Shown here one piece after another: positions 13,301 to 24,957 of a DNA stretch of 64,000 nt. This DNA comes from Tetragonia tetragonoides (lineage: Eukaryota; Streptophyta; Magnoliopsida; Caryophyllales; Aizoaceae), in NCBI GenBank assembly GCA_038025085.1, contig CM076140.1, positions 27,002,501-27,066,500 of the forward strand. The letters are read 5' to 3'. Position numbers and translations under genes: made by a program. The notes beneath the pieces were generated by a model, which was not told the DNA's origin, made no database searches, and was given only the letters and a program-made list of their open reading frames with translations. Position 1 is the stretch's first letter. Every line of letters begins with the position of its first letter.

Positions 13301-16300
13301 AAGCTCATACGAGTAGGGTGAAAGAGATTTGAATTCTTTTGTGTTGTATATTAAGAGAAAGCATCCAAATACTTTGTTTGCATTCATTTGAGTGTGAAAA
13401 CTACATCTAGGATGTTTACAAGTACAAACAAGCTTCAACTCAAGCTTTTGAATGCATTTACTCGTTTTAACACCTCTTACGACTAGGGTGATAGAGATTG
13501 AGTTCTTTTGTGTTGTATATTAAGAGAAAGCACCCAAATGTTTTGTTTGCATTCATTTGAGTATGAAACCACACCTAGGATGTTTACAAGTACAAACAAG
13601 CTTCAACTCAACCTTTTGAATGCATTTACTCGTTTTAACACCTCTTACGACTAGGGTGATAGAGATTGAGTTCTTTTGTGTTGTATATTAAGAGAAAGCA
13701 CCCAATTGTTTTGTTTGAATTCATTTGAGTATGAAACCACACCTAGGATGTTTACAAGTACAAACAAGCTTCAAGTCAAGCTTTTGAATGCATTTACACG
13801 TTTTAAAAGCTCATACGAGTAGCGTGAAAGAGATTTTGAGTTCTTTTGTGTTGTATATTAAGAGAAAGCACCCAAATGTTTTGTTTGCATTCATTTGAGT
13901 ATGAAACTACACCAAGAATGTTTTAAAGTGCAAACAAGCTTCAACTCAAGGTTTTGAATGCATTTACGCGTTTCAAAAGCTCATACGAGTAGGGTGAAAG
14001 AGATTTTGAGTTCTTTTGTGTTGTATACTAAGAGAAAGCATACAAATACTTTGTTTGCATTCAATTGAGTGTGAAACTACACCTAGGAAGTTTACAAGTA
14101 CAAACAAGCTTCAACTCAAGCTTTTGAATCCATTTACGCGTTTTAAAAGCTCATACGAGTAGGGTGAAAGAGATTTTGAGTTCTTTTGTGGTGTATATTA
14201 AGAGAAAGCATCCAAATACTTTGTTTGCATTCATTTGAGTGTGAAACTACACCTAGGATGTTTACAAGTACAAACAAGCTTCAACTCAAGCTTTTGAATG
14301 CATTTACGCGTTTTAAAAGCTCATACGTGTAGGGTGAAAGAGATTTGAGTTCTTTTGTGTTGTATATTAAGAGAAAGCATCCAAATACTTTGTTTGCATT
14401 CAATTGAGTGTGAAACTACACCTCTGATGTTTACAAGTACAAACAAGCTTCAACTCAAGCTTTTGAATGCATTCACGCGTTTTAACAGCTCTTACGACTA
14501 GGGTGATAGAGATTGAATTCGTTTGTGTTGTATTTTAAGAGAAAGCCCCAAAAGTTTTGTTTGCATTCATTTGAGTATGAAACTACATCAAGAATGTTTC
14601 AAATTGCAAACAAGCTTCAACTCAAGCTTTTGAATGCATTTACGCGTTTTAAAAGCTCATACGAGTAGGGTGAAAGAGATTTGAATTCCTTTGTGTTGTA
14701 TATTAAGAGAAAGAATCCAAATACTTTGTTTGCATTCATTTGAGTGTGAAAACTACATCTAGGATGTTTACTACAAACAAGCCTCAACTCAAGCTTTTGA
14801 AGGCATTTACGCGTTTTAAAAGCTCATACGAATAGGGTGAAAGAGATTTGAATTCTTTTGTGTTGTATATTAAGTGAAAGCATCCAAATACTTTGTTTGC
14901 ATTCATATGAGTGTGAAAACTACATCTAGGATGTTTACAAGTACAAACAAGCTTCAACTCAAGCTTTTGAATGCATTTACTCGTTTTAACAGCTCTTACG
15001 ACTAGGGTGATAGAGATTGAGTTCTTTTGTGTTGTATATTAAGAGAAAACACCGAAATGTTTTGCTTGCATTCATTTAAGTATGAAACCACACCTAGGAT
15101 GTTTACAAGTGCAAACAAGCTTCAACTCAAGCTTTTGAATCCATTTACGCGTTTTAAAAGCTCATACGAGTAGGGTGAAAGAGATTTTGAGATCTTTTGT
15201 GTTGTATATTAAGAGAAAGCATCCAAATACTTTGTTTGCATTCATTTGAGTGTGAAACTACACCTAGGATGTTTACAAGTACAAACAAGCTTCAACTCAA
15301 GCTTTTGAATGCATTTACGCGTTTTAAAAGCTCATACGTGTAGGGTGAAAGAGATTTGAGTTCTTTTGTGTTGTATATTAAGAGAAAACATCCAAATACT
15401 TTGTTTGCATTCAATTGAGTGTGAAACTACACCTAGGATGTTTACAAGTACAAACAAGCTTCAACTCAAGCTTTTGAATGCATTCACGCGTTTTAACAGC
15501 TCTTACGACTAGGGTGATAGAGATTGAATTCGTTTGTGTTGTATTTTAAGAGAAAGCACCAAAAGTTTTGTTTTCATTCATTTGAGTATGAAACTACATC
15601 AAGAATGTTTCAAATTGCAAACAAGCTTTCAACTCAAGCTTTTGAATGCATTTACGCGTTTTAAAAGCTCATACGAGTAGGGTGAAAGAGATTTGAATTC
15701 TTTTGTGTTGTATATTAAGAGAAAGCATCCAAATACTTTGTTTGCATTCATTTGAGTGTGAAAACTACATCTAGGATGTTTACAAGTACAAACAAGCTTC
15801 AACTCAAGCTTTTGAATGCATTTACTCGTTTTAACACCTCTTACGACTAGGGTGATAGAGATTGAGTTCTTTTGTGTTGTATATTAAGAGAAAGCACCCA
15901 AATGTTTTGTTTGCATTCATTTGAGTATGAAACCACACCTAGGATGTTTACAAGTACAAACAAGCTTCAACTCAACCTTTTGAATGCATTTACTCGTTTT
16001 AACACCTCTTACGACTATGGTGATAGAGATTGAGTTCTTTTGTGTTGTATATTAAGAGAAAGCACCCAAATGTTTTGTTTGCATTCATTTGAGTATGAAA
16101 CCACACCTAGGATGTTTACAAGTACAAACAAGCTTCAAGTCAAGCTTTTGAATGCATTTACACGTTTTAAAAGCTCATACGAGTAGCGTGAAAGAGATTT
16201 TTAGTTCTTTTGTGTTGTATATTAAGAGAAAGCATACAAATACTTTGTTTGCATTCAATTGAGTGTGAAACTACCCCTAGGATGTTTACAAGTACAAACA

Positions 16301-17060
16301 AGCTTCAACTCAAGCTTTTGAATGCATTTACGCGTTTTTAAAGCTCATAGGAGTAGGGTGAAAGAGATTTGAATTCTTTTGTGTTGTATATTAAGAGAAA
16401 GCATCCAAATACTTTGTTTGCATTCATTTGAGTGTGAAAACTACATCTAGGATGTTTACAAGTACAAACAAGCTTCAAGTCAAGCTTTTGAATGCATTTA
16501 TTCGTTTTAACACCTCTTACGACTAGGGTGATGGAGATTGAGTTCTTTTGTGTTGTATATTAAGAGAAAGCACCCAAATGTTTTGTTTGCATTCATTTGA
16601 GTATGAAACTACACCAAGAATGTTTTAAAGTGCAAACAAGCTTCAACTCAAGGTTTTGAATGCATTTACGCGTTTTAAAAGCTCATACGAATAGGGTGAA
16701 AGAGATTTGAATTCTTTTGTGTTGTATATTAAGAGAAAGCATCCAAATACTTTGTTTGCATTCATTTGAATGTTGAAACTACATCTAGGATGTTTACAAG
16801 TACAAACAAGCTTCAAGTCAAGCTTTTGAATGCATTTATTCGTTTTAACACCTGTTACGACTAGGGTGATGGAGATTGAGTTCTTTTGTGTTGTATATTA
16901 AGAGAAAGCACCCAAATGTTTTGTTTGCATTCATTTGAGTATGAAACGACACCTAGGATGTTTACAAGTACAAACAAGCTTCAACTCAAGCTTTTGAATG
17001 CATTTACGCGTTTTAAAAGCTCATACGAGTAGGGTGAAAGAGATTTGAATTCTTTTGTGT

Positions 17061-17074
17061 GTGAAACTACACCT
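17061..17074 (+). repeat. Transposed 14-bp patch inside a monomer
   Basis: GTGAAACTACACCT, normally at monomer positions about 135-148, sits between TTCTTTTGTGT and AAGAGAAAGC, where TGTATATT is expected. The net change is about +6 bp. The identical structure recurs at 19912, 26079, 30894, 35709, 39772 and 41643. This copy is the only one outside HOR-2. Confidence 0.88.
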
Positions 17075-17394
17075 AAGAGAAAGCACCAAATGTTTTGTTT
17101 GCATTAATTTGAGTATGAAACTACACCAAGAGTGTTTTAAATTGCAAACAAGCTTCAACTCAAGCTTTTGAATGCATTTACGCGTTTTAAAAGCTCATAC
17201 GAGTACGGTGAAAGAGATTTGAATTCTTATGTGTTGTATATTAAGAGAAAGCACCCAAATGTTTTGTTTGCATTCATTTGAGTATGAAACCACACCTAGG
17301 ATGTTTACAAGTACAAACAAGCTTCAACTCAAGGTTTTGAATGCATTTTCGCGTTTAAAAAGCTCATAACGAATAGGGTGAAAATGATTTGAGT

Positions 17395-17401
17395 TCTTTT
17401 G
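17395..17401 (+). repeat. Fused monomer junction
   Basis: GAGTTCTTTT runs straight into GAATGCATTTACTCG. The left side is monomer position about 80 and the right side about position 20 of the next monomer, so roughly 109 bp are missing. CTTTT occurs at both intact sites, so the join is at short homology. The intact relative is near 20231. Confidence 0.85.
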
Positions 17402-18902
17402 AATGCATTTACTCGTTTTAACAGCTCATACTAGTAGGGTGATAGAGATCGAGTTCTTTCGTGTTGTTTATTAAGAGAAAGCACCCAAATGTTTTGTTTG
17501 CATTCGTTTGAGTATGAAACTAAACCAAGAATGTATTAAAGTGCAAACAAGTTTCAACTCAAGGTTTTGAATGCATTTACGCGTTTTAAAAGCTCATACG
17601 AGTAGGGTGAAAGAGATTTTGAGTTCTGTTGTGTTGTATATTAAGAGAAAGCATCCAAATACTTTGTTTGCATTCAATTGAGTGTGAAACTACACCTAGG
17701 ATGTTTACAAGTACAAACAAGCTTCAACTCAAGCTTTTGAATGCATTTACGCGTTTTTAAAGCTCATAGGAGTAGGGTGAAAGAGATTTGAATTCTTTTG
17801 TGTTGTATATTAAGAGAAAGCATCCAAATACTTTGTTTGCATTCATTTGAGTGTGAAAACTACATCTAGGATGTTTACAAGTACAAACAAGCTTCAAGTC
17901 AAGCTTTTGAATGCATTTATTCGTTTTAACACCTCTTACGACTAGGGTGATGGAGATTGAGTTCTTTTGTGTTGTATATTAAGAGAAAGCACCCAAATGT
18001 TTTGTTTGTATTCATTTGAGTATGAAACTACACCAAGAATGTTTTAAAGTGCAAACAAGCTTCAACTCAAGGTTTTGAATGCATTTACGCGTTTTAAAAG
18101 CTCATACGAATAGGGTGAAAGAGATTTGAATTCTTTTGTGTTGTATATTAAGAGAAAGCTTCCAAATACTTTGTTTGCATTTATATGAGTGTGAAAACTA
18201 CATCTAGGATGTTTACAAGTACAAACAAGCTTCAACTCAAGCTTTTGAATGCATTTACTCGTTTTAACAGCTCATACTAGTAGGGTGATAGTGATTGAGT
18301 TCTTTTGTGTTTTATATTAAGAGAAAGCACCCAAATGTTTTGTTTGCATTCATTTGAGTATGAAACCACACCTAGGATGTTTACAAGTACAAACAAGCTT
18401 CAACTCAAGCTTTTGAATGCATTTACGCGTTTTAAAAGCTCATAGGAGTAGGGTGAAAGAGATTTGAATTCTTTTGTGTTATATATTAAGAGAAAGCTTC
18501 CAAATACTTTGTTTGCAATTATATGAGTGTGAAAACTACATCTAGGATGTTTACAAGTACAAACAAGCTTCAACTCAAGCTTTTGAATGCATTTACTCGT
18601 TTTAACAGCTCATACTAGTTGGGTGATAGAGATTGAGTTCTTTTGTGTTGTATATTAAGAGAAAGCACCCAAATGTTTTGTTTGCATTCATTTGAGTGTG
18701 AAACGACACCTAGGATGTTTACAAGTACAAACAAGCTTCAACTCAAGCTTTTGAATGCATTTACGCGTTTTAAAAGCTCATACGAGTAGGGTGACAGAGA
18801 TTTTGAGTTCTTTTGTGTTGTATATCAAGAGAAAGCATCCAAATACTTTGTTTGCATTCAATTGAGTGTGAAACTACACCTAGGATGTTTACAAGTACAA
18901 CC

Positions 18903-18920
18903 AAGCTTCAATTGAAGCTT
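18903..18920. repeat. Perfect 18-bp palindrome AAGCTTCAATTGAAGCTT
   Basis: Two substitutions in the spacer between the paired HindIII sites turn the motif into a perfect palindrome. It recurs once per HOR-2 unit at 25070-25087, 29885-29902, 34700-34717 and 40708-40725. In the rest of the array the spacer is usually CAACTC, which is not palindromic. Confidence 0.95.
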
Positions 18921-19250
18921 TTGAATGCATTTAGGCTCTTTGAAAGCTCATACGAGTAGGGTGAAAGAGATTTGAGTTCTTTTGTGTTGTATATTGAGAG
19001 AAAGCATCCAAATACTTTGTCTGCATTCAATTGAGTGTGAAACTACACCTAGGATGTTTACAAGTACAAACAAGCTTCAACTCAAGCTTTTGAATGCATT
19101 TACGCCTTTTAACAGCTCTTGCGACTAGGGTGATAGAGATTGAGTTCTTTTGTGTTGTATATTAAGAGAAATCTCCCAAATGTTTTGTTTGCATTCATTT
19201 GAGTATGAAACTACACCAAGAATGTTTGAAAGTGCAAACAAGCTTCAACT

Positions 19251-19323
19251 CAAGGTTTTCAATGCATTTATTTGTGTGTGAAACTACACCTAGGATGTTT
19301 ACAAGTACAAACAAGCTTCGACT
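19251..19323 (+). repeat. 73-bp internally deleted monomer (HOR-2 tag)
   Basis: Monomer position about 31 (GCATTTA) is joined to about position 130 (TTTGTGTGTGAAAC), leaving roughly 73 of 169 bp. The same fused monomer recurs near 25417, 30232 and 35047, once per HOR-2 unit, and is absent from unit 5. It makes the 4815-bp unit a non-integer multiple of the monomer. Confidence 0.88.
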
Positions 19324-20819
19324 CAAGGTTTTGAATGCATTTACGCGTTTTAAAAGCTCATAACGAGTAGGGTGAAAGAGATTTGATTTCTTTTGTGTTG
19401 TATATTAAGAGAAAGCATCCAAATACTTTGTTTGCATTCATTTAAGTGTGAAAACTACATCTAGGATGTTTACAAGTACAAACAAGCTTCAACTCAAGCT
19501 TTTGAATGCATTTACGCGTTTTAAGAGCTCTTACGACTAGGGTGATAGAGATTGAGTTCTTTGGTGTTGTATATTAAGAGAAAGCACCCAAATGTTTTGT
19601 TTGCATTCATATGAGTGTGAAACCACACCTAGGATGTTTACAAGTACAAACAAGCTTCTACTCATGCTTTTGAATGCATTTACGCGTTTTAAAAGCTCAT
19701 ACGAGTAGGGTGAAAGAGATTTTGAGTTCTTTTGTATTGTATGTATATCAAGAGAAAGCATCCAAATACTTTGTTTGCATTCATTTGAGTGTGAAAACTA
19801 CATCTAGGATGTTTACAAGTACAAACAAGCTTCAACTCAAGCTTTTGAATGCATTTACGCGTTTTAAAAGCTCATACGAGTAGGGTGAAAGAGATTTGAA
19901 TTCTTTTGTGTGTGAAACTACACCTAAGAGAAAGCACCAAATGTTTTGTTTGCATTCATTTGAGTATGAAACTACACCAAGAGTGTTTTAAATTGCAAAC
20001 AAGCTTCAACTCAAGCTTTTGAATGCATTTACGCGTTTTAAAAGCTCATACGAGTACGGTGAAAGAGATTTGAATTCTTTTGTGTTGTATATTAAGAGAA
20101 AGCACCCAAATGTTTTGTTTGCATTCATTTGAGTATGAAACCACACCTAGGATGTTTACAAGTACAAACAAGCTTCAACTCAAGGTTTTGAATGCATTTT
20201 CGCGTTTAAAAAGCTCATAACGAATAGGGTGAAAATGATTTGAGTTCTTTTGTGTTGTATATTAAGAGACAGCATCCAAATACTTTGTTTGCTATCATTT
20301 GAGTGTGATACTACACCTAGGATGTTTACAAGTACAAACAAGCTTCAACTCAAGCTTTTGAACGCATTTACGCGTTTTAAAAGCTCATACGAGTAGGGTG
20401 AAAGAGATTTGAGTTCTTTTGTGTTGTATATTAAGAGAAAGCACCCAAATGTTTTGTTTGCATTCATTTGAGTATGAAACTACACCAAGAATGTTTTAAA
20501 GTGCAAACAAGCTTCAACTCAAGGTTTTGAATGCATTTACGCGTTTTAAAAGCTCATACGAATTGGGTGAAAGAGATTTGAGTTCTTTTGTGTTGTATAT
20601 TAAGAGAAAGCATACAAATACTTTGTTTGCATTCATTTGAGTGTGAAACTACACCTAAGATGTTTACAAGTACAAACAAGCTTCAACTCAAGCTTTTGAA
20701 TGCATTTACGCGTTTTAAAAGCTCATAGGAGTAGGGTGAAAGAGATTTGAATTCTTTTTTGTTGTATATTAAGAGAAAGTATCCAAATACTTTTTTTGCA
20801 TTCATATGAGTGTGAAAAC

Positions 20820-23140
20820 TACATCTAGGATGTTTACAAGTACAAACAAGCTTCAACTCAAGCTTTTGAATGCATTTACTCGTTTTAACAGCTCATACTA
20901 GTAGGGTGATAGTGATTGAGTTCTTTTGTGTTTTATATTAAGAGAAAGCACCCAAATGTTTTGTTTGCATTCATTTGAGTATGAAACCACACCTAGGATG
21001 TTTACAAGTACAAACAAGCTTCAACTCAAGCTTTTGAATGCATTTACGCGTTTTAAAAGCTCATAGGAGTAGGGTGAAAGAGATTTGAATTCTTTTGTGT
21101 TATATATTAAGAGAAAGCTTCCAAATACTTTGTTTGCATTTATATGAGTGTGAAAACTACATCTAGGATGTTTACAAGTACAAACAAGCTTCAACTCAAG
21201 CTTTTGAATGCATTTACTCGTTTTAACAGCTCATACTAGTAGGGTGATAGAGATCGAGTTCTTTCGTGTTGTTTATTAAGAGAAAGCACCCAAATGTTTT
21301 GTTTGCATTCGTTTGAGTATGAAACTAAACCAAGAATGTATTAAAGTGCAAACAAGTTTCAACTCAAGGTTTTGAATGCATTTACGCGTTTTAAAAGCTC
21401 ATACGAGTAGGGTGAAAGAGATTTTGAGTTCTGTTGTGTTGTATATTAAGAGAAAGCATCCAAATACTTTGTTTGCATTCAATTGAGTGTGAAACTACAC
21501 CTAGGATGTTTACAAGTACAAACAAGCTTCAACTCAAGCTTTTGAATGCATTTACGCGTTTTTAAAGCTCATAGGAGTAGGGTGAAAGAGATTTGAATTC
21601 TTTTGTGTTGTATATTAAGAGAAAGCATCCAAATACTTTGTTTGCATTCATTTGAGTGTGAAAACTACATCTAGGATGTTTACAAGTACAAACAAGCTTC
21701 AAGTCAAGCTTTTGAATGCATTTATTCATTTTAACACCTCTTACGACTAGGGTGATGGAGATTGAGTTCTTTTGTGTTGTATATTAAGAGAAAGCACCCA
21801 AGTGTTTTGTTTGCATTCATTTGAGTATGAAACTACACCAAGAATGTTTTAAAGTGCAAACAAGCTTCAACTCAAGGTTTTGAATGCATTTACGCGTTTT
21901 AAAAGCTCATACGAATAGGGTGAAAGAGATTTGAATTCTTTTGTGTTGTATATTAAGAGAAAGCTTCCAAATACTTTGTTTGCATTTATATGAGTGTGAA
22001 AACTACATCTAGGATGTTTACAAGTACAAACAAGCTTCAACTCAAGCTTTTGAATGCATTTACTCGTTTTAACAGCTCATACTAGTAGGGTGATAGTGAT
22101 TGAGTTCTTTTGTGTTTTATATTAAGAGAAAGCACCCAAATGTTTTGTTTGCATTCATTTGAGTATGAAACCACACCTAGGATGTTTACAAGTACAAACA
22201 AGCTTCAACTCAAGCTTTTGAATGCATTTACGCGTTTTAAAAGCTCATAGGAGTAGGGTGAAAGAGATTTGAATTCTTTTGTGTTATATATTAAGAGAAA
22301 GCTTCCAAATACTTTGTTTGCATTTATAGGAGTGTGAAAACTACATCTAGGATGTTTACAAGTACAAACAAGCTTCAACTCAAGCTTTTGAATGCATTTA
22401 CTCGTTTTAACAGCTCATACTAGTAGGGTGATAGAGATCGAGTTCTTTCGTGTTGTTTATTAAGAGAAAGCACCCAAATGTTTTGTTTGCATTCGTTTGA
22501 GTATGAAACTAAACCAAGAATGTATTAAAGTGCAAACAAGTTTCAACTCAAGGTTTTGAATGCATTTACGCGTTTTAAAAGCTCATACGAGTAGGGTGAA
22601 AGAGATTTTGAGTTCTGTTGTGTTGTATATTAAGAGAAAGCATCCAAATACTTTGTTTGCATTCAATTGAGTGTGAAACTACACCTAGGATGTTTACAAG
22701 TACAAACAAGCTTCAACTCAAGCTTTTGAATGCATTTACGCGTTTTTAAAGCTCATAGGAGTAGGGTGAAAGAGATTTGAATTCTTTTGTGTTGTATATT
22801 AAGAGAAAGCATCCAAATACTTTGTTTGCATTCATTTGAGTGTGAAAACTACATCTAGGATGTTTACAAGTACAAACAAGCTTCAAGTCATGCTTTTGAA
22901 TGCATTTATTCGTTTTAACACCTCTTACGACTAGGGTGATGGAGATTGAGTTCTTTTGTGTTGTATATTAAGAGAAAGCACCCAAATGTTTTGTTTGCAT
23001 TCATTTGAGTATGAAACTACACCAAGAATGTTTTAAAGTGCAAACAAGCTTCAACTCAAGGTTTTGAATGCATTTACGCGTTTTAAAAGCTCATACGAAT
23101 AGGGTGAAAGAGATTTGAATTCTTTTGTGTTGTATATTAA
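20820..23140 (+). repeat. Tandem 7-monomer duplication (1184 bp) inside HOR-2 unit 1
   Basis: The GAGATCGAGTTCTTTCGTG marker (TCG at 21254) recurs at 22438, 1184 bp on, and neighbouring sequence matches at the same shift. The other HOR-2 units contain this block once. A further related copy lies at 17449-18300 outside the HOR. Confidence 0.88.
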
Positions 23141-24957
23141 GAGAAAGCATCCAAATACTTTGTTTGCATTCATTTGAATGTTGAAACTACATCTAGGATG
23201 TTTACAAGTACAAACAAGCTAGAACTCAAGCTTTTGAATGCATTTACGCGTTTTAAAAGCTCATACGACTAGGGTGATAGAGATTGAGTTCTTTTGTGTT
23301 GTATATTAAGAGAAAGCACCCAAATGTTTTGTTTGCATTCATTTGAGTATGAAACCACACCTTGGATGTTTACTAGTACAAACAAGCTTCAACTCAAGCT
23401 TTTGAATGCACTTACACGTTTTAAAAGCCCATACGAGTAGGGTGAAAGAGATTTTGAGTTCTTTTGCGTTGTATATTAAGAGAAAGCGTCCAAATACTTT
23501 GTTTGCATTCATATGAGTGTGAAAACTACATCTAGGATGTTTACAAGCACAAACAAACTTCAACTGAAGCTTTTGAATGCATTTACTCGTTTTAACAGCT
23601 CTTACGACTAGGGTGATAGAGATTGAGTTCTTTTGTGTGTATATTAAGAGAAAGCACCCAAATGATTTGTTTGCATTCATTTGAGTATGAAACCACACTA
23701 GGATGTTTACAAGTACAAACAAGCTTCAACTCAAGCTTTTGAATGCATTTACGCGTTTTAAAAGCTCATACGAGTAAGGTGAAAGAGATTTGAGTTCTTT
23801 TTTGTTGTATATTAAGAGAAAGCATCCAAATATTTTGTTTGCATTCATTTGAGTGTGAAACTACACCTAGGATGTTTACAAGTACAAACAAGCTTCAACT
23901 CAAGCTTTTGAATGCATTTACGCGTTTTAACAGCTCTTACGACTAGGGTGATAGAGATTGAGTTCTTTTGTGTTGTATATTAAGAGAAAGCACCCAAATG
24001 TTTTGTTTGCATTCATTTGAGTATGAAACTACACCAAGAATGTTTTAAAGTGCAAACAAGCTTCAACTCAAGGTTTTAAATGCATTTACGCGTTTTAAAA
24101 GCTCAGACAAATAGGGTGAAAGAGATTTGAGTTCTTTTGTGTTGTATGTTATGAGAAAGCATACAAATACTTTGTTTGCATTCATTTGAGTGTGAAACTA
24201 CACCTATGATGTTTATAAGTACAAACAAGCTTCAAGTCAAGCTTTTGAATGCATTTACGCATTTTAACAGCTCTTACGACTAGGGTGATAGAGATTCAAG
24301 TCTTTAGTTAATATACTAAGAGAAAGCACCAAATGTTTTGTTTGCATTCATTTGAGTATGAAACTACACCAAGAGTGTTTCAAATTGCAAACAAGCTTCA
24401 ACTCAAGCTTTTGAATGCATTTACGCGTTTTAAAAGCTCATACGAGTAGGGTGAAAGAGATTTGAATTCTTTTGTGTTGTGTATTAAGAGAAAGCATCCA
24501 AATACTTTGTTTGCATTCATTTGAGTGTGAAAACTACATCTAGGATGTTTACAAGTACAAACAAGCTTCAACTCAAGCTTTTGAATGAATTTACGCGTTT
24601 TAAAAGCTCATAAGAGTAGGGTGAAAGTGATTTGAATTCTTTGTGTTGTATATTAAGAGAAAGCATCCAAATATTTTGTTTGCATTCATATGAGTGTGAA
24701 AACTACATCTAGGATGTTTACAAGTACAAACAAGCTTCAACTCAAGCTTTTGAATGCATTTACTCGTTTTAACAGCTCATACTAGTAGGGTGATAGAGAT
24801 TGAGTTCTTTTGTGTTGTATATTAAGAGAAAGCACCCAAATGTTTTGTTTGCATTCATTTGAGTATGAAACCACACCTAGGATGTTTACAAGTACAAACA
24901 AGCTTCAACTCAAGCTTTTGAATGCATTTACGCGTTTTAAAAGCTCATACGAGTAGG

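Larger units (their letters stand above)
10381..18790 (+). repeat. Mosaic satellite region without a regular HOR
   Basis: Monomers here are assembled from blocks seen elsewhere. 11660-13005 matches 2205-3550 at an offset of 9455 bp, including the ATACATTTATTGGATTC variant. 13480-14130 matches 4024-4675 at almost the same offset. The pair around 14517 and 15528 shares GAATTCGTTTGTGTTG with 10804. From about 16.5 kb the variants shift to HOR-2 types (TTATTCGTTTTAACACC, GAGATCGAGTTCTTTCG), and 17449-18300 matches 21254-22105 at offset 3805. No gene is present. Confidence 0.85.
18791..24957 (+). repeat. HOR-2 unit 1 (6167 bp, expanded)
   Basis: Phased on GGGTGACAGAGATTTTGAG (GTGACAG at 18791, 24958, 29773, 34588, 40596). 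This copy is 1352 bp longer than the 4815-bp norm. The excess is accounted for by an extra 7-monomer block (1184 bp, 20820-23140) and one additional monomer near 23.76 kb. It carries all the other HOR-2 tags: the 18-bp palindrome at 18903, the 73-bp truncated monomer near 19251, GTATTGTATGTATATCAAG near 19735 and the patch at 19912. Confidence 0.9.

Noticed and set aside
19537..19883. Overlapping minus- and plus-strand frames (74 and 69 codons) recurring at 25.7, 30.5, 35.3 and 41.4 kb
   Set aside because: Both strands are open at once over the same satellite bases and the copies follow the HOR-2 period, so conservation reflects DNA duplication, not protein selection.
23339..23722. 127-codon minus-strand frame
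   Set aside because: It spans more than two monomers and its translation is an internal repeat of the monomer. Small indels in HOR-2 unit 1 opened it, and the other units do not keep it.
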